Source: Hsuehochloa calcarea | Lineage: Eukaryota > Streptophyta > Magnoliopsida > Poales > Poaceae | Direction of reading: 5' to 3' | Length of the DNA stretch: 64,000 bases | Assembly (NCBI GenBank): GCA_036346395.1 | Contig: CM070605.1 | Location: forward strand, 1,364,001-1,428,000 | Translations under genes and position numbers: made by a program | The notes under the pieces: generated by a model | What the model was told of the DNA's origin: nothing | Databases searched by the model: none | Seen by the model: only the letters and a program-made list of their open reading frames with translations | Shown: positions 1 through 10,961 of the stretch, piece after piece | Layout: the number at the start of each line of letters is the position of its first letter | Numbering within the stretch: the first letter of the stretch is position 1

Positions 1-658
1 CACTTGAAATCCCATCAATTCCAAGATGGGTACGTGAGTCCACCATTCCAATGTGGGCCACGTTACGTGAGTCCACCATTCCAATGTGGGCCACGTTGGA
101 CGGTCGTATGAAACGTTCTTCATACGATTACTTTAAGTGAACACCGACGGGTGATTCACTCGCTATACCGGTATATGCAATATGTCCATTTCCTTCAATG
201 CACCATTCCACTTCATCCATTCATAAATTCGTTTCCAGTAGTTGTTCAAAGTATGTTGTGATATATTGCTCAATGTATGCTTGATTGTTACATACAGTTG
301 CTTGCTGAGTCTTTGGCTCATTCTTGCTTTATTGTCTTATTTAGGTAAATGACAAGGAAGAATGATCTTGTGGAGGGTAGTTCATCACGTTGCACTCACT
401 CTCTTATATCAATCAATTTGAGGACTTTTATTGTCGTTAATTATGATTTGTATTGCATTGTAATAAGCCGTCATGGCATTGTTTACCATATCTTTCTGAA
501 TTGTCTACTTCCATTTCGTTGATTAAGTCTTGAGGATGAATGCTTGATTCCATATATTCTTAATACTTGCTCCATAATATCATGCGATTTGATGTTATTC
601 ATTCGAAGAGTAGTGATTGTAGGTGACATCTTGACTTCCTTATAGTCAGGGTGTTACA
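1..658 (+). repeat. 3' part of a Ty3-type LTR (5' end outside the window)
   Basis: No coding capacity is seen. The segment ends in GTGTTACA, the usual TG...CA-type terminus of the long Ty3 LTRs in this window. Its hairpin at 306-320 and the downstream TTTAGGT match element N's LTR read on the minus strand. The next base enters a gag reading frame with no primer-binding site or leader between. It is therefore not the proper 5' LTR of element A, whose own 3' LTR ends in a different sequence (AGTTCGACA). A recombination or deletion joint at 658/659 is the simplest reading. Confidence 0.6.
31..96. repeat. 33-bp perfect tandem duplication inside the LTR
   Basis: Two identical adjacent 33-bp units occupy 31-63 and 64-96; each begins TACGTGAGTCCACC and ends GGGCCACGT. 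A weaker related piece (TTCCAAGATGGG) precedes them at 19-30. The perfect identity points to a recent duplication compared with the decay around it. Confidence 0.9.
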
Positions 659-659
659 T

Positions 660-1775
660 TATTAGGCCAATCCAATTGCGCAACCACCACCACCACCGGC
701 AGAAGGACCTGACTGGCGCCAGATGATGGCGAATCAGACTCACCTAATTGACCTTCTCACCCAATCCCTGAACAATGCTCATAATTCAACTGCCACAGCA
801 GCAGCTCAAGCCCCACCTCTGCATAATCCGAGGGCAAACATGTTAGAAATTATGAGGACTCGCCCTCTGACCTTCAGTAGCAGCACGGAGCTGATGGATG
901 CAAACGAAGCTGGACATTGCCCAATGTTCCGATCGCGAGGGATTTCTTTTTGCCTCACATCAGCTGAATGGACCCGCTTCAGAATGGTGGGACAACTCTA
1001 CCCGTGCTCACGCAAACGCTCAGGCAATATCATGGAATAAGTTTGTGCAGGCGTTTCGCCAGGCACACATTCCTATAGGAATGATAACTTCGAAGAAGAA
1101 GGAGTTCCGCTCTCTACGTCAAGGCAACCGCTCTGTCAGCGAGTATTTGCACAAGTTCAGCTAGTCGGCTAATTATGCCCCTGAAGATGTAGCTTCTGAT
1201 GAGGACAAACAGGAGCGCTTTCTAGAGGGACTCAATGATGATCTTTCTGTCCGTCTGATTGCATAGGATTACACCGACTTCCAGCAGTTGGTGAAAAAGT
1301 CCATCCGTCAGGAGGGCAAGCACTTGGAAATGGAGAACCGCAAGAGAAGAATGGCAGCCTATAATTTAAACTCCAGAGGATTCCCAAAAGCCCACGTTGC
1401 TCAGCCTCAGCCACCTCAGTGCATAAGATTTCAGTCTTACTCGACCAGAGCACTGGTGCCTGCTCAACACCCTGGCAACTCCAGTTTCCGCAACAATTCA
1501 TCAGGTGTCCAATTCCAGCAGAAGACAACTCAATCGGATGCAGGAAGAACTTGCTTTAATTGTAATGAGACAGAGCACTATGCAAATAAGTGTCTAAAGA
1601 AGCAACAACCCACAGCTCCATCTAGGCCATCTCAAGGAGTTCAAACCTCCGGCAGCACCCCGAAGCCAAATCAGTTTGTGAAGGGACGTGTGAATCACCT
1701 CACAGTAGAGGAAGCTCAGACAACACCTGATGTCGTTCTTGGTACGTTCCTTGTCAATCCAATACCAGCATAAGT
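660..1775 (+). pseudogene. gag: gag of element A, frameshifted
   Basis: Gag would form the virus-like particle and bind the genomic RNA. The reading frame is split over three frames (723-1040, 898-1164 and 1288-1773) with stops near 1164 and 1266. The central part around 1000-1160 resembles a retrotransposon gag capsid domain (W...F...F segments and a 'SVSEYLHKF' stretch). A zinc knuckle of the CX2CX4HX4C type lies at about 1552-1593 (C-F-N-C...H...C) and all four metal ligands are kept. The tail before it is rich in Gln, Pro and Ser, as is common in this family. The N-terminus is cut by the joint at 658/659. Confidence 0.8.
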
Positions 1776-2010
1776 CTTATTTGATTCAGGAGCATCGTGT
1801 TCTTTTGTTTCGAACAAATTTGTGGGAAAATACGGGTTACCTATCTCTCCCACAGTCAACCCTATGATAATTCATTCCCCGGGCACAGAAATGAGGACTA
1901 GTTCCCTTTGCCCAAACCTTACCTTGGATATATCGGAAGTGTCTTTCGTGGCAGACTCAATAGTCTTTCAATCTCAAGGATTGGATGTGATTATCGGAAT
2001 GGATTAGCTA
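1776..2010 (+). pseudogene. aspartic protease domain of element A
   Basis: The protease would cleave the Gag-Pol polyprotein. The catalytic triplet region reads FDSGAS at 1780-1797, with the aspartate preserved. The frame stays open to a stop after 'VIIGMD' near 2007, where the family normally continues towards reverse transcriptase. It is about 75 residues, short for the domain but in the right place between the zinc knuckle and RT. A stop at 1771 separates it from gag. Confidence 0.75.
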
Positions 2011-2059
2011 GCCAAGAATCAAGGACAAATAGACTGCAAGTAGGTTTATCACCCTTACT

Positions 2060-2915
2060 AATGATCAAGGAAATATAATGGAATTCGGACCCAAGACCTC
2101 TTTTGAAGGAAATTCCATTTTGACCAGTTTGAAGGGAGTAAAGCTTGAAGAGATACTAGTGGTGCAGGAATATCTGGATATATTTTCTGAGGAATTCCCC
2201 AGCGTGCCACCATATAGGGATATTATGTTCCAAATTGACTTAGTCTCAGGGACTGCACCCATATCAAAGAGACCCTACAGAATGCCTGCTAACGAGTTAG
2301 CAGAATTGAAGAAGCAGATTAAAGATTTGCAAAGCAAGGGCAATATTAAGCCTAGTTTATCATCTTGGGGAGCACCAGTACTGTTTGTCAAGAAGAAAGA
2401 CAACAATATGGGAATGTGTGTGGATTATAGATCACTCATCGAGTTTATAATTAAGAATAAATATCCTTTACCCAGAATCGATGATCTGTTTGATCAGCTG
2501 ACAGGAGCAAGTGTTTTCTCTAAGATTGATTTAAGATCAGGTTATCATCAGATGAAAGTTGGACCGGAAGACATTCCGAAGACTTCTTTCATAACCAGAT
2601 ATGGACTGTACGAGTTTACATCAATGTCATTTGGTTTGACGAACTCCCCACTTATTTAATGAATATGATATAACAAAGTGTTCATAGAATTCTTGGATAA
2701 CTTTGTAGTTGTTTTCATCGATGACATTCTCATCTACTCAAAAGATGAAGAGGATCATGAGAAGCATCTCAGGATAATTTTACAAAAGCACAGGGAGCAT
2801 CAGCCTTATGCCAAATTCAGCAAAAGTGAATTTTGGCTAAGTCTAGTGGCTTTCCTCGGACATATTGTGTCAGCAGGAGGAGTTGCAGTAGACCCAAGTC
2901 TGTCGCAGATGTAAA
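2060..2915 (+). pseudogene. reverse transcriptase domain of element A
   Basis: This domain would copy element RNA into DNA. Visible blocks include 'PYRMPANELAELKKQ' near 2270, 'SSWGAPVLFVKKKD' near 2360, 'KIDLRSGYHQMK' near 2525 and the catalytic FIDD at 2714-2725 inside 'VVVFIDDILIYSK'. The first aspartate (in KIDLRSG) and the FIDD pair are intact. Breaks include a stop and shift around 2657-2677 and another near 2912. The closest relative in the window is the minus-strand copy at 46623-47400. Confidence 0.85.
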
Positions 2916-3490
2916 AAGTTTTCTCGGTTTAGCTGGTTACTACCATAAATTCATTGAAAGTTTCTTCAAAACAGTTAGACCTGTGACTCAGCTTTTGAAG
3001 AAGGAGAAGAAATTTGAATGGACAAATGCTTGTGAGCAATGTTTTCAGGAGTTAAAGAAAAGGCTAGTTTTTGCACCTGTATTGGTTTTATTAGACATCC
3101 ATAAGGACTTTGAGGTTTTCTGTGATGCATCCCGTCAGGGCCTTGGATGCGTGCTGATGCAGGAAGGAAAAGTCATAGCCTGTGCATCTCGTCAGTTGAG
3201 GCCTCATGAAATAAACTACCCAAATCATGACTTGCAGTTAGCATCAATTGTGCATACCTTGAAAATCTGGCGGCATTACCTCATTGGTAACTGCTGTGAG
3301 ATTTTCACAGATCACAAAACCCTGAAGTATATTTTCACCTAGTCCGAACTTAATCTTAGGCAAATGAGATGGTTGGAGTTGATAAAGGATTACAGCCTTG
3401 GAATCCATTATCACTCAGGTAAAGCAAACGTAGCAGTAGATGCCCTAAGTAGAAAGACATATTGCAACGTTATGTTGGTTCAAGAGAATT
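2900..3490 (+). pseudogene. RNase H domain and connection of element A
   Basis: RNase H would remove the RNA strand during reverse transcription. The frame gives 'FEVFCDASRQGLGCVLMQ' near 3110-3165 (first catalytic aspartate in CDAS), 'IFTDHKTLKYIFT' near 3301 and 'VAVDALSRK' near 3430. A stop at 3341 interrupts the frame just after the TDHK motif. The same position in the minus-strand element F is where the Sirevirus G was inserted. Confidence 0.8.
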
Positions 3491-3499
3491 AGCCGAAGT

Positions 3500-4770
3500 T
3501 ATATGAGGAATATAAGTATTTAAACTTGGAGATTGTCAGCCAAGGCTGTGTAAATGCTTTGGAAGTCCAACCAACTATTCAGAATAAAATCAGAGAAAAA
3601 CAAAAAGAAGATGGAGATATCAAAGAAATCGAGAAGAACATGAGAAGAGGCAAAGCCCCAGGATTTTCTGAGAATGAATAAGGTACGGTTTGGTTTGGAA
3701 ACCACATTTGTGTACCTGATCATCAGGAAACAAAGCCGTTGATTCTAAAAGAAGCTTATGAATCACCTTACTCTATCCATCCTAGGAGTACCAAGATGTA
3801 TGAGGGTCTGAAAGAAAAGTATTGGTGGGTCAGTATGAAGCGAGAAATAGCTGAATTTGTTGCACGATGTGATGTTAGAACATCAAAGACCCGCTGGTTT
3901 GTTACGGCCTTTGCCAATTCCTGAATAGAAGTGGGAAGAGATTGGTATGGAATTCATCACCGGACTACCTAGGACCCAATCAAGATGTGATTCTATTTGG
4001 GTGGTGATTGACCAGTTTACTAAAGTAGCACATTTCATCCCAGTCAAGACGACCTACAGAAGCAGCAAATTAGCAGAACTATACATGGCCAAGATTGTTT
4101 GTCTACATGGAGTACCCAAAAAGATAGTATTCGACAGAGGTTCATAGTTTACATCAAGATTTTGGAAGAGCCCGCATTAAGTATTGGGGACTAGACTCAA
4201 CTCTAGTACAACATACCATCCTTAAACAGATGATTAGACAAAATGTGTTAATCAGATACTAGAAGACATGCTTTGAGCCTACGCTATAGATTATGGAAAA
4301 AGTTAGGATCAGAACCTACCCTACGCGGAATTCTCTTACAAAAATAGCTATCAAGCCAGTTTGCAGATGTCTTCATTTGAAGCATTGTATGGCAGGAAGT
4401 GTAGAACTCTCCTTTGGGATCAAGTGGGAGAACATCAGTTCTTTGGACCAGAATTAGTAAAAGAAGCTGAAAGTAAATTAAATGCAATAAAAGAACACCT
4501 GGAAATTGCTCAATCCCGATAGAAGAGCTATGCAGATAATCGTCGAAGACAATTGTCTTTCGAGATAGGAGATATCGTTGATCTCAGAGTAACTCCACTA
4601 AGCCGAGTAAGAAGATTTCGGACCGAAGAAAAACTCGCACCCAGATTTGTTAGACCATAGAAGATTTTAGAAAGAAGAGGTGAACTTGCTAACCAGTTAG
4701 AACAATTGGCATCCTTGTCTGCAGTTCACGACGTCTTTCATGTTTATCAGTTAAAGAAATGTCTTTGAGT
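3500..4770 (+). pseudogene. integrase of element A, heavily mutated
   Basis: Integrase would insert the cDNA. The zinc-binding region (3739-3888) keeps a histidine ('SIHPRSTKMYEG') and the first cysteine, but the final cysteine is an arginine (CDVR). The core starts at 3946 ('MEFITGLPRTQSRCDSIWVVIDQ'). A second aspartate lies in 'VFDRGS' at 4130-4145. The stretch where the catalytic glutamate is expected (about 4228-4256) instead reads lysine next to a stop. About ten further stops follow, many explained by G-to-A or C-to-T changes. The C-terminal part around 4710-4770 still shows 'VHDVFHVYQLKKC'. Confidence 0.8.
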
Positions 4771-4995
4771 TCCAAGAAAACAAACACTGCTTGAGATCAT
4801 TGATCTCCAGGAGGATCTCACCTATTTGGTGCAGCCAATCAAGATTCTTGATGTTGCAGAATGTATCACCCGGAGCAAAGCCATCTGATAATGTAAAGTC
4901 TAGTGGAGTAACCATTTAGAAGAAGAAACCACCTGGGAGTGAGAAGAAGATCTGAAAGCCGAGTATCCCAACCTTTTTGCTAACCAAGTCTGAAT
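4770..4995 (+). pseudogene. chromodomain remnant at the integrase C-terminus of element A
   Basis: After the integrase tail the frame gives 'PIKILDV', then 'CKV*WSNHLEEETTWE' and 'EEDLKAEYPNLFA'. This is the WSNH...TWE pattern of chromovirus chromodomains, which in this family can direct integration to modified chromatin (established for chromoviruses in general). Three stops interrupt it. The same pattern, more eroded, is found on the minus strand at the 3' end of element N. Confidence 0.7.
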
Positions 4996-5012
4996 ATTGG
5001 GGTCGAGATTCC

Positions 5013-5028
5013 CTTTAAGGGGTAGGTT
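5013..5028 (+). promoter_or_regulatory. polypurine tract of element A
   Basis: The run TTTAAGGGGTAGGTT lies directly before the LTR start (TGTAACAGCCC at 5029). It is the expected primer site for plus-strand DNA synthesis. It matches the tracts of elements N and D in position and in the AAGGGG...GTAG pattern. Confidence 0.75.
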
Positions 5029-5650
5029 TGTAACAGCCCAAATTTCTTTTTCCAGTTGAAAATAAAGTTTAATTATTTTCTGGAATTTTCTAAAATTTAA
5101 AAGCTTTCCCTAATTATTTTAAGGCCAAAATAAATTATGTGCAAAATTAATTACAATTATGAGTTGGAAATATTTTATTTTAAGTATAATTTGACACAAG
5201 GAATTTCTATGAATTTTTTCATGTTGTTGGACTTTATTTGCTATTTTCTAAAACCTAATTGAACTATCAGAATTATTTAAATCAGCAAAATCACTCAAAA
5301 TCTAGAATAGTGTTCGGGCCGAATCCCTTCCCAGCACACGGACCCTTTCCTTCCGCACCAACCCGATCGACTAGCCTTCTCTCTCTGTCTCTTCCACCAG
5401 ACCCCACATGTATCGTCGACCTACGCTTCATCTTCCTTCGGCCGAAAATAGAGCGTCGCCGATCCGGTCGATTAAACTGCATTGATTCATCTGTTTCCAC
5501 TTGAGATCATGTCCATTGATTGCCATGATCATCTTTCACTCCCGGATGCACTCTATCATCCATTTCTCTTCTTAACTCGCTTTACTCATCGCCGCCGCGT
5601 TAGACATTATCGCCTGTGCACGACCCTGTCGTTCCGGCTACTTCTTGCCC

Positions 5651-5658
5651 TATAAAAG
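5651..5658 (+). promoter_or_regulatory. TATA box of element A's LTR
   Basis: TATAAAAG within CCCTATAAAAGGGGGC is a strong match to a plant TATA box. It is followed by a C-rich stretch where transcription could start about 30 bp downstream. This is a prediction from sequence only. Confidence 0.6.
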
Positions 5659-6076
5659 GGGGCGCTGCCTTCACATTTCTACCCTCACACCAGTTCCCAC
5701 ACACATGACCATGCTACTCGTTTCTATCACTGGAATCAAAGTCCGAAGCTTTTCTGCTGCCAGCCGAAGTGCCGCCGATTGCCCCACCGTCCGTCGATCT
5801 CTGGTGTCGTAGTCCACACCAGGAGCTTCATCGCGTCGTGTTCTACCTCAGGCGTACTCCTTCTTCGTCAGAGGATCATCGGAACACCGTCGTCTCCAGA
5901 ACCCATACTCAGCCGCCGCCAAATGACCTCGCCGCCAACCATTCCATTGAGTTCTGCCGTCGTAAGGTAACCCATAATGTTCAGCACCTCCCCTTCATTT
6001 TGCACACTTTTGCGTAGCTCGCCGTTGCGCGTAGCGCTGACGAGCTGTAGTCAAGCGCCGTCGTTGCTGCACTAGA

Positions 6077-6315
6077 TAGTCGTAACTCTCGTCGAGTAGA
6101 TAGTTGTAGTTTTCTTCAACCAGGTAGTCATAGCTTCCTTCGACTAGATAGTCGTAGTTTTCTTTGACTAGGTAGTCGTAGCTCTCGTCGAGTAGACAGT
6201 CGTAGTTTTCTTCGACTAGATGTCGTAGCTCTCGTCTAGTAGATAGTCGTAGTTTTCTTCGACTAGATTGTCGTAGCTCTCGTTGAGTAGATAGTCGTAG
6301 CTTCTGCCGACTAGG
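6077..6315. repeat. 24-bp minisatellite in element A's LTR
   Basis: Units anchored on TAGTCGTAG occur at 6077, 6101, 6125, 6149, 6173, 6197, 6220, 6244, 6268 and 6292: steps of 24 bp with one 23-bp step. Each unit also holds a CGACTAG or CGAGTAG core. A further set with CGACCAG and about 27-30 bp spacing follows up to 6450. Because 24 is a multiple of three, the minus strand gives an eight-residue repeat (DYLVEENY-like) within an open frame 6585-5995. I regard that frame as a by-product of the array. Confidence 0.9.
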
Positions 6316-7579
6316 CAGCCGTATCCTTTCTCTTGACCAGTACAGTTGAAATCTCTTTCGACCAGTGCAGTCGAAACCTCTTTTTCGACCAGCGATGTCG
6401 AAATCCCTTTCTACCAGTGTTGTCGTAACTCCTTTCGACCACTCAAAGGTGATCAGTACCAAGGAGATGAACAGTAACCAAAGATAACCAGTGCGTAGAG
6501 TGAACAATGCTCGGAAGAAGAACAGTTCTCGGATTCTATCTTTTTCTTGTGTTACCCAAAGTTCTGGATGTTCATTCTCCTTCATACAAGCTCAAAATTA
6601 GTCGATTCATGTTCCTAAATTCTTATAAATTCAATATCTACCTTCCAGCCCTAAAATTAATTAATTTGGAGTTTATTTGTATTTTCATTGGAATTTATCT
6701 ATTCTTGTTGTATTTTTGCATATGGATTTCGACGACTCCGGAAATTGATTTAGAAGAAGAAGAGTCCTTCGAGCAAGGAAAGCTATACCTTTGACCATGT
6801 TGACCCTAATATTTTAAATTATTTAAATTATATTTTAAATTATTACATGCATGTTTCTAACCATTTATTTTAGATTCCTATTTTAAAGTTCTAGTTACAC
6901 TATTATGCTTTATACGACCAATCTTGATTTTCGAACAAGTCATTCCCTTGTCACCATAGTTAAAATAAATTTTGAAAATGATATACCTAGACAATGCTTA
7001 ACCAAAACCTTGAATTTGCGGAGTTTAGCCAAAATTATTCAAATTTGATTCAAATTGAGTCTATGGTATTGTCTTACCATATAAGTTTTAGAAAATAATT
7101 TTACTTGTAAAATAAATCAAAATGGTTTACATTTGGGCAAAATGGATGTTTGGTATGGTGCAAGTCAATGCACAGGATAGAGCTATTTTAATGATCGAGT
7201 CCAGGGATGTGGAATGTTGCCCGGGTTGGTTAAGGACAGGGTCTTCGAGTCGCATATTGCTAAAGCTCCACCATACTACCACATGTCCTATATGGGCAGG
7301 ACTAGGCCAAATTATTTGTAATACTTCATTGTTGTTTATACCATGTTGATGTGTGGTTGTCGGTTAGACAGTAGTCCCACTTGGCCTACCTATTATATTT
7401 GTTTCCGCTGTTCTTTTGTGTTTGGCCTTGTGCCTAATTTTGTAATAAACTCTGATTATCAATTAATAAATGTGTGATATGATTTTGCTATCAATTCTAT
7501 TTGACTGTGTACATTAGCTGTTCCTGGACTGGTATATGAAACACATAGAATCAGGTATCCTTCATTCCCTAGTTCGACA

Positions 7580-8323
7580 TTGAGCAAGAAGACAAGCCCT
7601 AGCTGATTTTGGATTTTGGGAAAAATGGTTATTTTCGTGTTGCCAGAAGGAAATCTAAGATTCATATGACTTTAGCAGCGCGATAAAAAATAGAGTTTGT
7701 ACCCCTGCATTCTACAAAAAGTTTGTGACCCGTATACCTCCCTAGGCCCAAAGTGGAATTTGAAGATATTTGAGTCAGGTGCAGATTCGCAAACAAAAAA
7801 AGAGAGCAAAAAAACAGAGAGCAAAAAAAACGAGAAGAAGAAAAACAAATTTGGAGTTGCTTCCTTTCTTGACTTTTTTCCCTTCTTTAGATTGCTATAG
7901 TTCATCCATTGCTCGCTTGCTTTGATAGTTCTTGTGCTAGCCTTTTTGTTGTTTCTCCTAGTTGTTCTTGTGAGTTGCTCTAGCTAGGCTTGGTTTAGAC
8001 TAGGACTAGCAGTTGTAACTAGTACTTCGAACTACCTTTCAACTTTGCATACTGATTTGAACAATTGCTATTCCTTTGCTACATACTAGCCTTCCGAGCT
8101 CCACTTCTTACTAACTCAGCATGTACCGTTTTCTCGTAATCGTTGGGCTATTCACGAGTGAAAGTATCACGAACCAGCCATTGGTTGTACCATCTCCTTG
8201 CTCTATTGGTAAGAGCTTGTAAGAACTTGGTAAGGCGTTGTGAGAGAGTAACTTGTGAAACTCCAGAACCTAGTAGTCCATAGGGACATATACACTGTGC
8301 TTTATTCTTTGTTTTCTACTAAC
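7580..8323 (+). other. leader (5' untranslated region) of E1
   Basis: No long frame fits here. The stretch 7697-7800 (CCCCTGCATTCTACA, then GTTTGTGACCC) matches R1's leader at 12331-12420. The part 7900-8320 matches E3's leader on the minus strand (63240-62723). The A-rich run at 7790-7835 is low-complexity. The shared leader segment may carry cis signals for RNA packaging (inference). Confidence 0.55.
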
Positions 8324-9516
8324 AATGGTAGGGTCATGCAGATCTACACATGGCGGAAACAACAACAACCACTCTTTGGAGTATGTGGGTGAGGGGTCTC
8401 TCACACCTCGAACAAAAGAGCTCGTGCGGCACATTGAGCACTCGCTCGGTGAGAGCTTTCGCAATGCCTTGGATAAGATCAATGACAACCTCGTGGCGCT
8501 CCACACACGCGTTGTGCTCCTCGAACATCAGCCACTCGCCGCACACCACCTGTTGCCCGCTCTTGGCAGATGAGGTGGAAGAAGAAGATGTGAACCACTA
8601 CACTACTGATATGGAAACTAATGGATTCAATGTTCACAATGATCGCAACCATCGTCAGCTTCGTCACAATCATCAAGGTATGGGAAGAAATTAACATGAG
8701 GTATGTAACCACAATGATGTATTTGGTAAAATGAAATTCATTATGCATCCTTTTGTTGGAAAATATGATCCTAATGCTTACCTCACATGGGAGCTTACCA
8801 TATAACAAAAATTTACTTGTCATGAAATTCACTGAAGATAAGAAAGTTAGAGCTGCTATTAGTGAGTTTACTGATTTTGCCTCTATTTGGTGGAATGAAT
8901 ATGGTCGTACTCATTAGAACATACCTACAACATAGAATGCTTTGAAAAGAGCAATGAGACATAGATTTGTATCTTCATATTATTCTCATGATTTGCTTAA
9001 TAAATTACAACGTTTAAGACAAGATAGTAGTTCTGTAGAGGATTATTATCAAGAATTACAAACTGGTTTGTTGCGATGTGGTTTAGATAAGACTGAAGAT
9101 GCTAAGATGGCTAGATTTTTGGGAGATTTAAACTGTGAAATTCACGATATTTTAGATTATAAAGAATATAATTCTATCGCACGCTTGTTCCATATTGCTT
9201 GCAAAGCTGAAAGAGAAGTGCAGTGTTAACAATCTCGCTCTAGGGGAAATATTGGAGGATCTTTTGCAGGTCGGCCAATTCAGCAACAACACATGGCACC
9301 TTCCTCCACATTTTATCGAAATGCACCCTCCTCAAGCCGTGCACCCCCTGCTGCTCCTTCCACTCCTGAACATGTCATTGATGCAAACAAATCAGCAAAG
9401 GTATAAGTCCCTACAAAAAGTGCTTCTTCTATTGCTTCTACAGGGAAATATAGAGATGTACAATGTCACCGTTGCAAAGGATTTGGGCACTTGATACGCG
9501 ATTGTTTAAGTCAGTG
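8324..9516 (+). pseudogene. gag: gag of E1
   Basis: The N-terminal part (8325-8573) gives 'SLTPRTKELVRHIEHSLGES', matching E3's gag. The capsid region at 8830-9229 includes 'ASIWWNE', 'RHRFVSSYYSHDLLNKLQRL', 'SVEDYYQELQTGLLRCG' and 'RLFHIACKAEREVQ'. This is the Ty3 gag pattern also seen in CRM-type elements. A frame change near 9230 leads to the zinc knuckle C-H-R-C...H...C at about 9461-9503, all four ligands present. Stops at 8573-8700 and 8916-8930 show it is not expressed as one protein. Confidence 0.8.
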
Positions 9517-10345
9517 AGCTTTACTTATCAAGGACAATGGTGAGTACACTTCAGCTAGCGATATTGTGGAAGAATATGTTTTGGTTGTAACTAACAATGC
9601 AAGTGATGAAATTGAGGAAGAACAATTAGGCCATGAGACATCTAACAAGTACCAAAGCTTAGTTGTACAGCGTGTGCTGAGTGCTCAAATGGAGCTTCCT
9701 GAACAAAGTCAACACCACACCTTGTTTCAATCAAAGTTTGTCATCATGGAATGTTCATGCAAAGTCATCAATGATGGCAGAAGTTGCAACAATCTTGCTA
9801 GCATCGACATGGTCGAGAAGCTAGGCTTGACCACAACTCAACACTCTCATCCTTACTACATTTAATGGCTGAATTCTTGTGGTAATTTGAAGGTGACTAA
9901 ACTTGTATGCGTACATTTTTCTATTGGATCATATCATACTATGTTGATTGTGATGCCGTACCTATGCAAACATGCTCATTATTATTAGGTAGACCTTGGC
10001 AATATGATAGATATATTGAACATCATGGCTGATCTAATCATTATACTTTCACATATAAAGAAAAGAAAATCACTTTGCTTCCAATGTCTCCTGCTGCCAT
10101 ATAAAGGATGAATTAGAAAGAACAGAGAGAATAAGTCAGGAGAAGCGAAAAGATGATCATTAGATTATAGCTCTAAGTGAAATTAGATTGAAAGCTCCTG
10201 CCATGTTAGCTACAATATCTGATTGCGTTGATTAAGAAAAACAAGAATCTGAATGCTATACTATGGTTTGCAAAGAATCATTGTGTCCATTAGAAGATAT
10301 TCATGTTTCTTTGCCTCGTGTTGCTACTAACTTTTTGTAGTAAAT
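9517..10345 (+). pseudogene. protease and downstream spacer of E1
   Basis: The frame 9566-9865 holds an acidic linker and then 'CSCKVINDGRSCNNLASIDM'. Element E3 has 'VIIDGGSCNNLASMDM' here, so the catalytic aspartate is kept but the following glycine is arginine. The frame then shifts and continues with stops to 'LPRVATNF' at 10341. This is the point where other copies enter the reverse transcriptase. The next bases already belong to the very end of pol ('ESRTTQIQE'). Confidence 0.7.
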
Positions 10346-10401
10346 TAATGACTTGGAGAAAATGATTGAGTCGAGGACGACTCAAATTCAAGAAGGGAGG
10401 A

Positions 10402-10961
10402 TGATAAGGACATGAACCCTAAAGATGCAACCACTACTTCGACCCGTTGCACGACATCCTCTACTTCAACCACATCTTCTCCGATTGGACTTTCGGCCAT
10501 AACAATGCAATATTCCCCAATTGGACCGAGCTACTTCTAATCCTATGAGCTGAGCTACGTGTACATGCCATGGTGTTGCGTAACCAATTGTTGGCCCACA
10601 GGCTATGTAATGTATAGGTCGACTTGGCCCATGAGGCCCGTATGCTACCGGCCACCCTAGGGAGGCTGTACTGTTCATATGAACAGAAGCTATGAAAAGT
10701 ACCACCAGAACTAGGGTTTCTACCTCTTGGCTACCCTTCTCATATAGGAGCTGCCACCCTTTAGCAAAATTCTAGTTTTGTTGATTGAAGTTTAGCTTTG
10801 CTACATTATACTTTGTCCTCCTGTTCGACGAGAACAACAGAGACATCGTCTTCGAAACATCACTTATCAATACCAATTTTATTCATATTTGCAATACATG
10901 AGATTGCGTTTTTGCCATGTTCTTGCGTGCTTCTTCAGTGTATGCAAGAGTTGATCTAAGT
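10402..10961 (+). repeat. 3' LTR of E1, left part
   Basis: It starts TGATAAGGACATG right after the end of the pol tail (AAGGGAGGA), just as R1's 3' LTR starts TGATGAGGACATC after GGGAGGA. Near its right end, TTTGCAATACATGAGATTGC parallels R1's LTR. It is cut by R1 at the TAAGT target site (10957-10961). Confidence 0.7.

Larger units (their letters stand above)
659..7579 (+). mobile_element. Element A: 5'-truncated Ty3 chromovirus retrotransposon (Tekay-like)
   Basis: The order gag, protease, reverse transcriptase, RNase H, integrase and chromodomain, then a polypurine tract and LTR, identifies a Ty3 chromovirus. The chromodomain after integrase and the long LTR starting TGTAACAGCCC suggest the Tekay branch (inference). 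The 5' LTR, primer-binding site and start of gag are missing. All genes carry stops and frameshifts, so the copy is dead. Element F on the minus strand shares its pol region and the last ~200 bp of its LTR. Because the 5' side is lost, the target-site duplication cannot be checked. Confidence 0.85.
5029..7579 (+). repeat. 3' LTR of element A (2.55 kb)
   Basis: It begins TGTAACAGCCC after the polypurine tract and ends AGTTCGACA at 7579. The end is fixed by comparison with the minus-strand element F, where the same end (48004 onward) is followed by a primer-binding site. About 200 bp at the 3' end (7380-7579) match F's LTR well, and the middle diverges. Reading frames such as those at 5259-5504 and 5769-6017 are taken as chance frames in the GC-rich part. 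A TATA box and a 24-bp array lie inside. Confidence 0.75.

Noticed and set aside
1..658. 5' LTR of element A
   Set aside because: Its 3' end (GTGTTACA) differs from the end of A's 3' LTR (AGTTCGACA), and no primer-binding site follows.
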